A DNA stretch of 51,376 bases from Helicobacter labetoulli (GTDB taxonomy: Bacteria > Campylobacterota > Campylobacteria > Campylobacterales > Helicobacteraceae), in contig NZ_QXJF01000014.1 in the NCBI RefSeq assembly GCF_003670275.1, positions 21,398 through 72,773 of the forward strand, given 5' to 3'. Under the pieces are notes generated by a model. The model searched no databases, was not told where the DNA came from, and saw only the letters and a list, made by a program, of their open reading frames with translations. How positions within the stretch are numbered: the stretch's first letter is position 1; every line of letters starts with the position of its first letter. Positions 37,767 through 46,214 of this stretch are shown here, one piece after another. Made by a program: the position numbers and the translations under genes.

Positions 37767-37802
37767 TCACACTTTGCGTTTTTTTTGTTAAAAATTGCTC
37801 AA

Positions 37803-38669
37803 CTACCCAAATATTGCCTTAGCTACTTCATAGCTTTTTCTAAGAGAATCTAAGCCACTATACACTTCTAATGTATAAATTTTTTGACTATGATGAAAAG
37901 AGGCAAGGATAGGTAAAAATTCACTTTGCATACTTATAGCCTTATTTTCATCACTTAAACTATTATTATCGCTCAAATGGATATAATCTGCCACTTCAGC
38001 ACACCCCAATAACTCGTTTATAAAATCCCTGCCCATTGTATTGGCACTCACTTTCAAATGCCCCACATCAAGTAATAATTTACAATCAATAGAATCTTGA
38101 AGTTTAAGCAAATCCTCCAAGCAAAGTAGCATAGCCAAATCCCAAGTGCCATACTTGTTGGCATACGCAGTAGAAATAACATTATTTTCAATATACAGGG
38201 TAATTCCAAGCCTTTTGGCACTACTATCTAATAGCTTATAGCCCTTGATAAACTGCTCTATTGCCTTGTCTTTATCATAGATTCTATGCTTATGCCCTAG
38301 ATGCGAAACACCTAGCTCATTTGAAGCAAGTGGTAAAAAGAATCCCGCGTGAAAGCCAAAATGAGTACTTCCAAGCTTATGACTATATTCCAAAGCTGTA
38401 TGCAAATGCTCCAACGAACGCTCAAACACAGCAGAATCCAAACTCGCAAGATTAATGACAAAATCACCATTTTTAGGCGGGGGAAAATAATTATGACACG
38501 CAAATTGCAAATTATATTTTTCTTTCAATTCCAGTAAATCTTCTAGAATTTGCGGATAATACTCACTACCACCAGAAAGCTCAATACAGCCAAATCCACT
38601 CTCTGCAAGTGTTTTTACACTTTGCTTAATGTATTGAGCCTTGATACAAGAACTTGATACATAAATCAT
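37803..38669 (-). CDS. Sugar phosphate isomerase/epimerase-like TIM-barrel protein
   Basis: The 288-residue protein has the AP-endonuclease-2 / xylose-isomerase-like fold: FGCIELSGGSEYYP near residue 27, FACHNYFPPPKNGDF near 57, FGFHAGFF, LYIENNVISTAYANKYGT near 158, LLLDVGHLKVSA near 196 and VADYIHLSDNN near 227. The Glu, Asp, His and Glu metal ligands of the family are at the strand ends. A role as sugar isomerase or epimerase in the glycan cluster is inference. The gene is intact and lies about 130 bases upstream of the pseA-like start on the same strand. Confidence 0.7.
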   Translation of the reverse strand: MIYVSSSCIKAQYIKQSVKTLAESGFGCIELSGGSEYYPQILEDLLELKEKYNLQFACHNYFPPPKNGDFVINLASLDSAVFERSLEHLHTALEYSHKLGSTHFGFHAGFFLPLASNELGVSHLGHKHRIYDKDKAIEQFIKGYKLLDSSAKRLGITLYIENNVISTAYANKYGTWDLAMLLCLEDLLKLQDSIDCKLLLDVGHLKVSANTMGRDFINELLGCAEVADYIHLSDNNSLSDENKAISMQSEFLPILASFHHSQKIYTLEVYSGLDSLRKSYEVAKAIFG

Positions 38670-38772
38670 CTTTTACCCCTTTACTCTTACTCCAAATCAA
38701 ACATAAGCCTTCCCCTCAAAAAATAAACAAACATAAATCAAGATTCACTCGTAAAAATATTCAATACAGATT

Positions 38773-39636
38773 CTACTCCGCACTAAGCAACGCAAAAAGC
38801 GTATCACTCGCTCCAAGAGATGCTAAAGTCTGCTCATACGCACACTTGAGTAACTCATTATCCAAAAACTCACCCCACACCTTATGCCCAGCTGGTTTAT
38901 TGTGGGAGAGCCAGTAGAGATGATTTGAAAGAGAGTATCTCTGCACACATTTAATAAACTCCACTTTCAATCCTGCTAATTTAGCCAACTTCTCAAGTGT
39001 ATGAGGCGTAAATAAATACAAATGCGCACTCCAATATGTAAAATCAGCAAACGCCTCACTCTTATAGATTCTAAGCAGAGCGTCATTCGCATTTGGCACT
39101 TCAAGGATAATCTTGCCACCTTTTTTCAAGTGTCGTTTAAAAGTCTTAAGGAACTCAATGGGATTTGCTAAATGCTCCAAACAATGAAAACTTGTAATCA
39201 CATCAAAATGCTTATGAGAATCCTCTATATTTGTATAGAGTGGAATCTGCTCTTTTTCATATATAGGGGCTACTTGAGATTCTAGCTCCACACCACATAC
39301 AGAATCTGTCACTTCTTTTGCCAAAGTCAAAAATCCCCCATATCCACTTCCAAAGTCGCAAATATCCTTACAAGCAATCATATTTTTCACAAATTCATAT
39401 CTCCTTTTTGCATCTTCATCATTAGCAGCTAGGTTGCCCCCCCCGACAAGCATTTGTATGCGTTCATCGTGCATTTTGCCTTCTTTATAAAACGCTTCAT
39501 TCGTCTTATGTGAATCCAAATACACAAGCCCACATTCCAAGCATTCCCATACGCCAATGCTCTTATCATCACGCACACCATTATGAATCCTGCTCCTTTT
39601 ATCACTTCCGCATAAGTAACAACTCTGTATCATCAA
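38773..39636 (-). CDS. SAM-dependent methyltransferase with an N-terminal zinc ribbon, in frame
   Basis: Residues 5-50 form a CxxC...CxxC metal-binding ribbon (CYLCGSDKRSR and WECLECGLVY), common in sugar C-methyltransferase-like proteins. The class I core has ICDFGSGYGGFLTLAKE near residue 95, VCGVELE and FDVITSFHCLEHLANPIEF near 145, and GGKIILEVPN. A G8 tract encodes MLVGGGNLAAN near residue 66 and is in frame as written. The start overlaps the stop of the aminotransferase gene by ATGA, so they are coupled. It probably methylates the same sugar the aminotransferase works on; this is inference. Confidence 0.82.
   Translation of the reverse strand: MMIQSCYLCGSDKRSRIHNGVRDDKSIGVWECLECGLVYLDSHKTNEAFYKEGKMHDERIQMLVGGGNLAANDEDAKRRYEFVKNMIACKDICDFGSGYGGFLTLAKEVTDSVCGVELESQVAPIYEKEQIPLYTNIEDSHKHFDVITSFHCLEHLANPIEFLKTFKRHLKKGGKIILEVPNANDALLRIYKSEAFADFTYWSAHLYLFTPHTLEKLAKLAGLKVEFIKCVQRYSLSNHLYWLSHNKPAGHKVWGEFLDNELLKCAYEQTLASLGASDTLFALLSAE
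39437..39444 (-). repeat. Homopolymer G8 in a methyltransferase gene, in frame
   Basis: Eight C on the plus strand within codons for VGGGN. The gene is on as written; any one-base change truncates it near residue 70. Confidence 0.75.
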
Positions 39637-41054
39637 AACTCCTTTAAAATTGATTGAATGCTTGAGCTAATATCCTCAAGGCTTCTTAGCGATTCATAAG
39701 TTGGCAAATTAAAGCCAAGTTTAGAAATCTTATGTGCTACCGGTGTGGGCTTTGCATATTTTGCATACAGGGGCATATCACTTAATGGATAGAAAAAATT
39801 TCGTGAATCAATACCATTTTTCTTTAACTCCTGTATAAACGCATCTTTATTCTCACCGCGAAATAAAAAACTCGCCAACCAAGTGATTTTCTTTCGTTTT
39901 GGCAAATGAGCTTGAGGGATAATCAATGAGCCTAGAATCTGCTTATACTGCTCCTCATATCGTGTGCGATGATATAAAATCTCATCAATGCGTTCAAGCT
40001 GTGCTAGCCCTAGTGCGGCTTGAATATTTGTCATACGATAATTAAAGCCAACTTCGCTATGCCAATATCGCTTGTGCTTATCCATTCCGTGATCACGCAA
40101 GATTCTCATTTTCTCACTCAACGCCTTGTCATTACACACGCACATTCCACCTTCCCCTGTGGTAATGACCTTATTCCCAAAAAATGAAAAGCACCCCACA
40201 TCGCCAAAGCTCCCCACCTTTTTGTCATTAAACTCCGCTCCGTGAGCCTCTGCACAATCCTCAATCACATAAAGTTTATACTTTTTAGCACGATTCATAA
40301 TCGCTTCCATATCGCATACTTGCCCATATAAATGTACAGGGATAATTGCCCTTGTTTTTGGCGTAATAGCAGACTCTATGGCTTGTGGAGAAATACACCA
40401 AGAATCTTCCTCAATATCTACAATTACAGGCGTAGCACCAGCCAACAAAACAGCATTAATCGTAGCAGCAAAAGTCAAATCAGGCACGATAACTTCATCG
40501 CCTTGCTTAATTCCAAGAGAATGGAGTGCTAAGTGCAAAGCCACCGTGCCATTAAACACACTCACCCCCTGTCCCACTCCACAATATGAAGCAAATGCCT
40601 CCTCAAACTGCGTAATATAACGCCCACTACTTGAAATCCACGAACTAAGAAAGGCATCTAAGAGATAATTTAGCTCATTGCCGTGCAAACTCGGTGTTGC
40701 CACAGGATAGAATCTTTTTTTACTTGAATAATAATCCACCAAAATATGCGATGTATCCACAATGGGAATGAGCCTAAACTCCGCTAATTTCGCATTATCA
40801 ATCACATCATTTTGTAGCGTGTAATAATATTCTTTTTGTATAATGGATTTAGCAGGACTTTGCAGACTTAAGCCCTTAAGCAATCCCCTGCGTATATCCC
40901 CATCGCTTATCACACCTTGTAACTTCATAGCAGAATCCACCACAAACGCAACGCCCATTGTATTTTGATTGATACAAGACATTGCCGTAAAAATACTCGC
41001 CTCATAATCAATGCAAAACTCGCTCAATCCTAAACTTCCCACTTTACTATTCAA
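39633..41054 (-). CDS. CBS-domain/DegT aminotransferase fusion
   Basis: The 473-residue protein starts at TTG 41054 behind AAGGAG. Residues 1-115 form a CBS-type regulatory pair (VAFVVDSAMKLQGVISDGDIRRGLLKGL, split, near residues 37-65). Residues 116-473 form a DegT/DnrJ PLP aminotransferase: SVFNGTVALHLALHSLG, VIEDCAEAHGAEF and CFSFFGNKVITTGEGGM with the Schiff-base Lys near 295, as in perosamine and LegC-type enzymes. The same CBS block, almost word for word, begins the divergent nucleotidyltransferase gene at 41272, so both enzymes may answer to one nucleotide ligand. The fusion with an aminotransferase is unusual. Confidence 0.88.
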   Translation of the reverse strand: MNSKVGSLGLSEFCIDYEASIFTAMSCINQNTMGVAFVVDSAMKLQGVISDGDIRRGLLKGLSLQSPAKSIIQKEYYYTLQNDVIDNAKLAEFRLIPIVDTSHILVDYYSSKKRFYPVATPSLHGNELNYLLDAFLSSWISSSGRYITQFEEAFASYCGVGQGVSVFNGTVALHLALHSLGIKQGDEVIVPDLTFAATINAVLLAGATPVIVDIEEDSWCISPQAIESAITPKTRAIIPVHLYGQVCDMEAIMNRAKKYKLYVIEDCAEAHGAEFNDKKVGSFGDVGCFSFFGNKVITTGEGGMCVCNDKALSEKMRILRDHGMDKHKRYWHSEVGFNYRMTNIQAALGLAQLERIDEILYHRTRYEEQYKQILGSLIIPQAHLPKRKKITWLASFLFRGENKDAFIQELKKNGIDSRNFFYPLSDMPLYAKYAKPTPVAHKISKLGFNLPTYESLRSLEDISSSIQSILKEF

Positions 41055-41079
41055 CTATTTCTCCTTGAGAGCATTGGCA

Positions 41080-41108
41080 AGTTATGAAAAGTCAAATTTT
41101 CATAACTA
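41080..41108 (-). repeat. Palindromic leader element, left copy
   Basis: AGTTATGAAAA and TTTTCATAACT form an 11-bp perfect stem around six bases. On the minus strand the 29-base element matches 27 of 29 bases of 41211-41239 on the plus strand. Both lie about 30 bases before their gene's start codon. It may be an operator, a transcribed hairpin or an inversion site. Confidence 0.65.
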
Positions 41109-41172
41109 AATATGAAGTTTGTTTGCGATAGACAAGGCATTTTTTCTTAAGATAAATTCAGTTTGTTTTTGC

Positions 41173-41178
41173 TAGAAT
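41173..41178 (+). promoter_or_regulatory. Extended -10 candidate for the ptmE-like gene
   Basis: TTTTTGCTAGAAT resembles the TTTGCTATAAT boxes elsewhere in the window. It lies between the two palindromic leader elements and points to the plus-strand gene. No equally good box is seen for the minus-strand gene. Confidence 0.45.
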
Positions 41179-41210
41179 GTGCCTCCAAAACCTAAAAATA
41201 GGCATTGTGT

Positions 41211-41239
41211 TAGTTATGAAAATTTGACTTTTCGTATCT
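41211..41239 (+). repeat. Palindromic leader element, right copy
   Basis: 27 of 29 bases match the left copy in inverted orientation. Its own stem is imperfect (the right arm has CGTATCT for CATAACT). If the -10 at 41173 is used, it lies in the transcribed leader. Confidence 0.65.
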
Positions 41240-41271
41240 TAATTTCACTCTTAAGGACATATTCAAAAACT

Positions 41272-42318
41272 ATGCAAAACATCAAACAATTATCCGTTTT
41301 TTTAGACACAAGCATTCAAGATGCGCTAAAGATTTTTGGCACTTATGATGGTGTAAGACTACTTGTTGTCAATGATAGAAATGGCAAGTTTTTAGGTATT
41401 TTGACTGACCCAGATATACGCAGGGGATTGCTTAAGGGTTTAAGTCTGCAAAGCCCTGTGGAATCTATTATGCAAAAGTCCCCCATTACCGCAAGTATCA
41501 AAGATTCTAAACAAAAGCTTATTGGGCTTTCAGCACGATATAATATTTATGAGATTCCGCTTTTAGATGAGAATGGCAAAATCGTGCGGATAGAATCCAT
41601 TGCTTCCTTGCTAAGAACGCCAATTTTTGATAATCCCATTGTGATTATGGCGGGGGGCTTGGGGAAGCGTCTTAGACCTTTGACAGATTCTATCCCAAAG
41701 CCTATGCTTAAAGTCGGCTCAAAGCCGATTTTACAAATCATTTTAGAGCGATTTAAGGCTCAAGGCTTTAGTAATATTATTCTTTGTGTGAATTACAAAT
41801 CACATATCATTGAAGATTTTTTTGGCGATGGTAGCAAGTTTGGGCTATCAATCCGCTATGTCAAAGAGGAAAAAGCCCTAGGCACAGCCGGGGCATTAAG
41901 CCTGATTGACAACATAGGAGAAAAGCCGTTTTTTGTGATGAATGGCGATATTTTAAGCGATATAAGCTTTCAAGCAATGCTAGAGTTTCATAATGAGCGT
42001 GGCTCACACGCTACAATGGGTGTGAGAGAGTATAGCTATCAAGTGCCTTATGGTGTAGTAGAATGCGAGGAGAGCAAGATTCTTAACATCATAGAAAAGC
42101 CCACGCAAAGTTTCCTTGTGAGTGCGGGAATCTATGTGCTAGAGCCGCAGATTCTGCCCCTTATCCCCAAGGATTGCTTTTTTGATATGCCTAGCTTATT
42201 TAATCTTATTTTTAGCCAAGCACACTATAATTCCCACTCGTATTTAATCACTGACTATTGGATTGACATCGGTCGCCACGAGGAATACGAAAGAGCTAAT
42301 AGCGAATACACAACATAA
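41272..42318 (+). CDS. ptmE: PtmE-like CBS-domain sugar-1-phosphate nucleotidyltransferase
   Basis: The ATG at 41272 gives a 348-residue protein, the length of Campylobacter PtmE; the in-frame codons upstream lie in the repeat-bearing leader. A CBS pair (VLGILTDPDIRRGLLKGL-like, near residues 40-60) is followed by the nucleotidyltransferase signature IMAGGLGKRLRPLTDSIPKPML, split as AGGLGKRLRPLT and PKPMLKVG, near residue 125. ALGTAGAL and FFVMNGDIL follow, with TDYWIDIGRHEEYERA at the end. PtmE makes GDP-glucosamine for legionaminic acid synthesis. Other sugars remain possible. It is divergent from the CBS-aminotransferase gene. Confidence 0.85.
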   Translation: MQNIKQLSVFLDTSIQDALKIFGTYDGVRLLVVNDRNGKFLGILTDPDIRRGLLKGLSLQSPVESIMQKSPITASIKDSKQKLIGLSARYNIYEIPLLDENGKIVRIESIASLLRTPIFDNPIVIMAGGLGKRLRPLTDSIPKPMLKVGSKPILQIILERFKAQGFSNIILCVNYKSHIIEDFFGDGSKFGLSIRYVKEEKALGTAGALSLIDNIGEKPFFVMNGDILSDISFQAMLEFHNERGSHATMGVREYSYQVPYGVVECEESKILNIIEKPTQSFLVSAGIYVLEPQILPLIPKDCFFDMPSLFNLIFSQAHYNSHSYLITDYWIDIGRHEEYERANSEYTT

Positions 42319-42336
42319 ACCCAAAGGAGTTTTTTT

Positions 42337-43000
42337 ATGAGCACGAATTACCGACAAGATGACTACTACTTCCACGAAAACGAATACTATAAACAAGTTG
42401 ATGCTTTTAGATTTGGCAAACTTCTCTCACACTATGAGATATACAAAAAAACCATAGGGATTCCGGGCGATATAGTGGAGTGTGGAATCTTTAGAGGTAA
42501 GTCGTTTTTCCAAATGGCTGGATTTAGAGATGTGGTGGAGAATCCTTACTCAAGAAAGCTGATTGGCTTTGATATTTTTGGTATGTTCCCACCTACAAAC
42601 TTTGAAGAGGATAAGCAGATTCTACAAGACTTTATTGATGCTTCTGGTGGGGAGAGTATAAGTATAGATGAAATGCACACTGCCTTAAAGGCTAAAGATG
42701 TGAAAAACTATGAGCTTGTCAAAGGCGATATCAATCAAACCGTGCCGCAATACTGCAAAGACCACCCCGAGCTTAGAATCTCGCTCCTGCATATTGATGT
42801 TGATGTGTATGAGCCTTGCGTTACGATTTTGGAAAATCTTTATGAGCGAGTAACGGGGGGGGGGGATAATAATGCTAGATGATTATCCTTGTTTTCCGGG
42901 TGAAGAAAAGGCGGTGGAAAATTTTATTAAAGGGAAAAATATCCAGTTACAAAAGCTTCCCTTTGCTCACGCCCCATCTTTTTTTGTAAAGCCTTTGTGA
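42337..43000 (+). CDS. TylF/MycF-type methyltransferase, off as written at a G11 tract
   Basis: The first 178 residues have GDIVECGIFRGKSFFQMAGF (motif I of TylF-like O-methyltransferases), KLIGFDIFGMFPPTNF and SLLHIDVDVYEPCVTIL near residue 150. The frame then enters a G11 tract and stops after DNNAR at 42882. G10 opens the rest (IIMLDDYPCFPGEEKAVENF, split after DDYP), including the conserved DDY metal-binding motif, to a TGA at 42998-43000, total 220 residues. The family needs that Asp pair, so the present form should be inactive. Ribosome site AAAGGAG. It probably adds a methyl to a sugar hydroxyl. Confidence 0.83.
42855..42865 (+). repeat. Poly-G tract, G11, in the TylF-like gene
   Basis: The flank before it is GTAAC and after it ATAATAATG. 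G10 or G13 is the on length. Confidence 0.9.
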
Positions 43001-43064
43001 TTTATCACGGGCTTGAAATATGACTTAGATTCACATTTTGTATTTTGATTTTTAGGGAGTTGTT

Positions 43065-44432
43065 ATGAAAAAACCAATCGTATATGTCGTGCATTGCATA
43101 GATACAGAAGGACCACTCTATCAAAGCACACAGGCTATTTGTGAGCTACTTCAAAGCACTTTTAAGATTAAAGTAAGCTCACAAGATGAGATTTTAGCAT
43201 TACAAAAAGGCGATTTTTCACATTTAGCTGGGGGGGGGGCAACACTAGATTCTAAAGCAAAAGAAGCCATACAAACTTTTTTAGACCCTCATCTTTTACA
43301 TTCACACGGCTCTTGGGAGCAAATTGATGTTATGTTAGAATCTATTACTGCTCCGGCATTTCGCAATGCCCTGCTAGATTCTTTTGGTGGAGGCTGGATA
43401 TATAATTGGTTTTGTATGGACCACACGGGATTTGATGGCTACAATCCACGCAGACGCGATGCAGGCTATCACAACATATTTGATCATTATGCGGGGTTAA
43501 AAAGTGTTACAGATTATGATCATTTAAGCTTTCATTATCACCCTCTGCCTTTCATAGCCGATTATCACGCTAGTGGCACACGATTTTGGGGAAGTAATAT
43601 TACTGAGATTCTCTCTCGCAGATTGATTGATAGACACTTTTTTCCCTCTACTTTCCGCCCCGGATTCCACACAGAGCGACCTGATAGCCATTTTTTCTTA
43701 GAGCAATGGATACCCTTTGATTATGCCAATCAATCTACAAAGGGCTTAGATACTAATCAGCCCGATTGTGGCGATGGACGCTTTGGCGATTGGAGACGAG
43801 CTACAACAGAATGGGAAGTCTATCACCCAAGCCACGATGACTATCAAGTCAAAGGATCGTGCAGGCGCTACATAGCACGATGTCTTAATATGTATGCGAG
43901 GCTTCGCTGTATTACACAAGATGATGTTAATGATGCATTTCAAAGGGCGGCAAAAACAAATGAAGATGTAATTTTGGCATTTGATTGCCACGATTACCGC
44001 GATATGAGCTTTGAAGTCAATCTCTTACGCGGTATGATTAAAAACGCTTCCCTTGCCTACCCGCAGGTGCATTTCAAGTATGAAAAAGCCGATGTAGCAA
44101 TGAGAGCTGTCCTAAAGCTTGATAAAAAGCCGCTGAATCTGCGTTTAGAATATGACTTTTCACACAATAAGCTTCATATACAAACAGATTCTAATATCTT
44201 TGGTCCCCAGCCATTCCTTGCCATAAAAACAACGCAAGGGCAATACTATCACGACAACTTTGACTTCTACAAGCCATATCATTGGACATATAGTTTTGAT
44301 AGAAACACAATCCCCCCACAAGCAATAGAAAAAATAGGCGTAGCAAGCAACACAAATGCCGGTGTAACGGAACTCATCGTGTGGGATAAAGCCACAAACA
44401 CACAGAGCAAAACCACACTCAATAATGCATAA
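43065..44432 (+). CDS. Polysaccharide deacetylase-like (NodB-fold) protein
   Basis: The 455-residue protein starts VYVVHCIDTEGPLY, with an acidic pair like the first NodB motif, then LSFHYHPLPFIADYHASG near residue 160 like the His motif, and FRPGFHTERPDSHFF near 202 like the third motif. VILAFDCHDYRDMSFEV follows near residue 305. About the last 110 residues look like a beta-rich accessory domain. The fold call rests on motif order and is moderate. A G10 tract at residues 56-59 is in frame (HLAGGGATLD). In a sugar cluster a carbohydrate de-N-acylase or esterase is plausible. Ribosome site GGGAG. Confidence 0.6.
   Translation: MKKPIVYVVHCIDTEGPLYQSTQAICELLQSTFKIKVSSQDEILALQKGDFSHLAGGGATLDSKAKEAIQTFLDPHLLHSHGSWEQIDVMLESITAPAFRNALLDSFGGGWIYNWFCMDHTGFDGYNPRRRDAGYHNIFDHYAGLKSVTDYDHLSFHYHPLPFIADYHASGTRFWGSNITEILSRRLIDRHFFPSTFRPGFHTERPDSHFFLEQWIPFDYANQSTKGLDTNQPDCGDGRFGDWRRATTEWEVYHPSHDDYQVKGSCRRYIARCLNMYARLRCITQDDVNDAFQRAAKTNEDVILAFDCHDYRDMSFEVNLLRGMIKNASLAYPQVHFKYEKADVAMRAVLKLDKKPLNLRLEYDFSHNKLHIQTDSNIFGPQPFLAIKTTQGQYYHDNFDFYKPYHWTYSFDRNTIPPQAIEKIGVASNTNAGVTELIVWDKATNTQSKTTLNNA
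43230..43239 (+). repeat. Poly-G tract, G10, in the deacetylase-like gene
   Basis: In frame as written. The flank ATTTAGCT before it equals that before the G9 tract of the PIG-L gene. Confidence 0.88.
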
Positions 44433-44452
44433 TCTCACCTAAAGGATAAACG

Positions 44453-45241
44453 ATGAACGAGCAAGACAGACAAGCTTATTGGGATAATTACATTAACTAT
44501 TGGCTTAAACGCGTTGAAGATTCAAATACTAACACCAACAACGAAGACAAAATGGCTGATGATTCTGTAATGGAAGGCTATATCGCCCTCCTAACAGATT
44601 CTCTTAAAAATGAACGGGGGGGGGGGCAATACACGATTTTAGACTATGGCTGCGGTTTTGGTAGGTCATATCCATATTTTGAAAAGCTCAACTGCTTGTA
44701 TTATGGCTGCGACATCGCACAATCCTGCATTGACTATATGCTTTCACACTATCCCAACGCACAAGCCCAAAAACTTCTCCCAAATGATTCTATCCCCTTT
44801 GAAAAGCAAAAATTTGATGGTATATTTTGCTATGGCGTGTTTGATGCGTGTTTTCAGCATATCACAATTTTTGAGATTCTATCCCGTCTTAAAACCGGCG
44901 GTATAGCCCTTATCACAGGCAAAAATAACAATTATTTAGAATCCGATGAAATGGCACTTGTAGCAGAGATTGGCGCAAGGAAAAATAAGCACCCAAACTA
45001 CTTTACAGACACTCCTTCGCTTTTAAATGAGCTACAAAAACGCAAGGTTAAAATCCTGCAATCCCGCTTTTTCTTGGAGAGAAAAGATGGTGCGACTGAT
45101 ACCTACACGACAACTATGCCAGAACGATTTTATACCTATGCTCTTTTACTACAAGTCCAAGAGAATAGCATTTTAGAGCCTTTTGCACCTTTTAGCCACA
45201 CACATAGCAAAACCTTTGAGCTAAAAAATAAACATTTATAA
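44453..45241 (+). CDS. SAM-dependent methyltransferase, in frame through a G11 tract
   Basis: The 262-residue protein has ILDYGCGFGRSYPYF (motif I) right after the tract at residues 55-58, YYGCDIAQSCIDYML and FDGIFCYGVFDACFQH (motif IV), a class I methyltransferase. Its N-terminus (DRQAYWDNYINYWLKRVED) resembles sugar methyltransferases of surface-glycan loci. As written the gene is on; G10 or G12 would cut it at about residue 60. It follows the deacetylase-like gene by 20 bases and shares its direction. Confidence 0.82.
   Translation: MNEQDRQAYWDNYINYWLKRVEDSNTNTNNEDKMADDSVMEGYIALLTDSLKNERGGGQYTILDYGCGFGRSYPYFEKLNCLYYGCDIAQSCIDYMLSHYPNAQAQKLLPNDSIPFEKQKFDGIFCYGVFDACFQHITIFEILSRLKTGGIALITGKNNNYLESDEMALVAEIGARKNKHPNYFTDTPSLLNELQKRKVKILQSRFFLERKDGATDTYTTTMPERFYTYALLLQVQENSILEPFAPFSHTHSKTFELKNKHL
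44616..44626 (+). repeat. Poly-G tract, G11, in a methyltransferase gene
   Basis: In frame as written. The sequence after it, CAATACAC, is the same as after the tract at 46074. Confidence 0.88.
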
Positions 45242-45249
45242 TTCTTTGC

Positions 45250-45255
45250 TATAAT
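45250..45255 (+). promoter_or_regulatory. Extended -10 promoter for the cytidylyltransferase operon
   Basis: TTTGCTATAAT begins just after the methyltransferase stop, 87 bases before the next start codon. It should drive the row of tightly packed genes from 45342 to the window end. Confidence 0.6.
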
Positions 45256-45302
45256 CCGCCCCTGTTTTACAAAGGATTTATAGATTTTACAAGGGGTGGC
45301 AA

Positions 45303-45328
45303 CTCTCGCTTAGAATCTTAAGCTAGAG
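45303..45328 (+). promoter_or_regulatory. Hairpin in the leader of the cytidylyltransferase operon
   Basis: CTCTCGCTTA and TAAGCTAGAG pair in nine of ten positions around GAATCT. It ends 13 bases before the start codon, where no good ribosome site is visible, so it may affect initiation. Confidence 0.4.
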
Positions 45329-45341
45329 ATAGCAATTTTAT

Positions 45342-46214
45342 ATGGCAACACTTACACTAGCACATTCTCATTCTCGCTTTCTCTCCATTATCCCAGCAAG
45401 GAGTGGGAGTAAGGGATTGCCTGATAAAAATATCAAGCTTTTATGTGGGAAACCACTTTTAGCGTGGAGTATAGAATCTGCTTTAGATTCTGCTTATATT
45501 GATGAAGTGGTAGTAAGCACAGATTCTAATGTGTATGCAGATATTGCTAAGTCTTATGGAGCTAATGTTCCTTTTTTAAGACCTGAATCTTTAAGTAGTG
45601 ATACTACTACGACTTTTGATGTATTAGAGCATTGTATTAGATTCTATAAAGAATCTTTGGGAAAGACTTACGATTATGTGGTGTTGCTTCAGCCCACTAG
45701 CCCCTTGAGACAAACTTGGCATATAGATGAAGCGTGTGAAAAAATTATCACAAAAGAGGTAGATTCTCTTATCTCTGTGTGTAAATGCGAACACCCACCA
45801 TTATGGAGCAACACCCTGCCAGAAAATGAAAATATGAATGATTTTATTCCTAAGTCTGTGCGAGAGATACGCTCCCAAGACTTGCCACAATACTACCGCC
45901 TAAATGGCACGATTTTCATCGCTAAAACTGAATCCCTACTTGCAAACAAAAGTTTTCTCACGCCCCAAACCATTGCCTATAAAATGGACAATCTCTACTC
46001 AAGCGACATAGATTCTGCCCTTGATTTTGCATTTGCTGAGTTTTTGGCTTCACATATAAGAGAGAATATTAACGGGGGGGGGGGCAATACACAACTAAAG
46101 CCAAAAATTCTTTATATTCTCCCCACGCCTTTTATCACAGCATTATCACACCGCACATTTTTATCCACCCTAGAGATAGACTCACCAAAAGCAGTCTCAA
46201 TGGAGGCAGCCTAA
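45342..46214 (+). CDS. Acylneuraminate cytidylyltransferase (NeuA/PtmB-like), first paralog
   Basis: The 290-residue protein has FLSIIPARSGSKGLPDKNIK, split as IPARSGSKGLPDKN, at residues 14-33. VVVSTDSNVYADIA, YVVLLQPTSPLRQ and YRLNGTIFIAK follow: the CTP- and sugar-binding loops of CMP-sialic/legionaminic acid synthetases. The real domain ends near residue 240, where a G11 tract begins. The following 45 residues are a tail set by the tract phase that runs to a TAA touching the next ATG. G10 would stop after GGGAIHN. It activates a nonulosonic acid as its CMP sugar. The start lacks a strong ribosome site. Confidence 0.88.
   Translation: MATLTLAHSHSRFLSIIPARSGSKGLPDKNIKLLCGKPLLAWSIESALDSAYIDEVVVSTDSNVYADIAKSYGANVPFLRPESLSSDTTTTFDVLEHCIRFYKESLGKTYDYVVLLQPTSPLRQTWHIDEACEKIITKEVDSLISVCKCEHPPLWSNTLPENENMNDFIPKSVREIRSQDLPQYYRLNGTIFIAKTESLLANKSFLTPQTIAYKMDNLYSSDIDSALDFAFAEFLASHIRENINGGGGNTQLKPKILYILPTPFITALSHRTFLSTLEIDSPKAVSMEAA
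46074..46084 (+). repeat. Poly-G tract, G11, at the 3' end of the first cytidylyltransferase gene
   Basis: G11 and G12 both read on to the next gene (stop touching or overlapping its ATG). G10 stops at 46096-46098, leaving 116 bases to the next start. Confidence 0.88.

Noticed and set aside
41651-41657. G-rich stretch in the ptmE-like gene as another switch
   Set aside because: It is only six G, and it encodes the conserved AGGLGKRLRP loop in frame.
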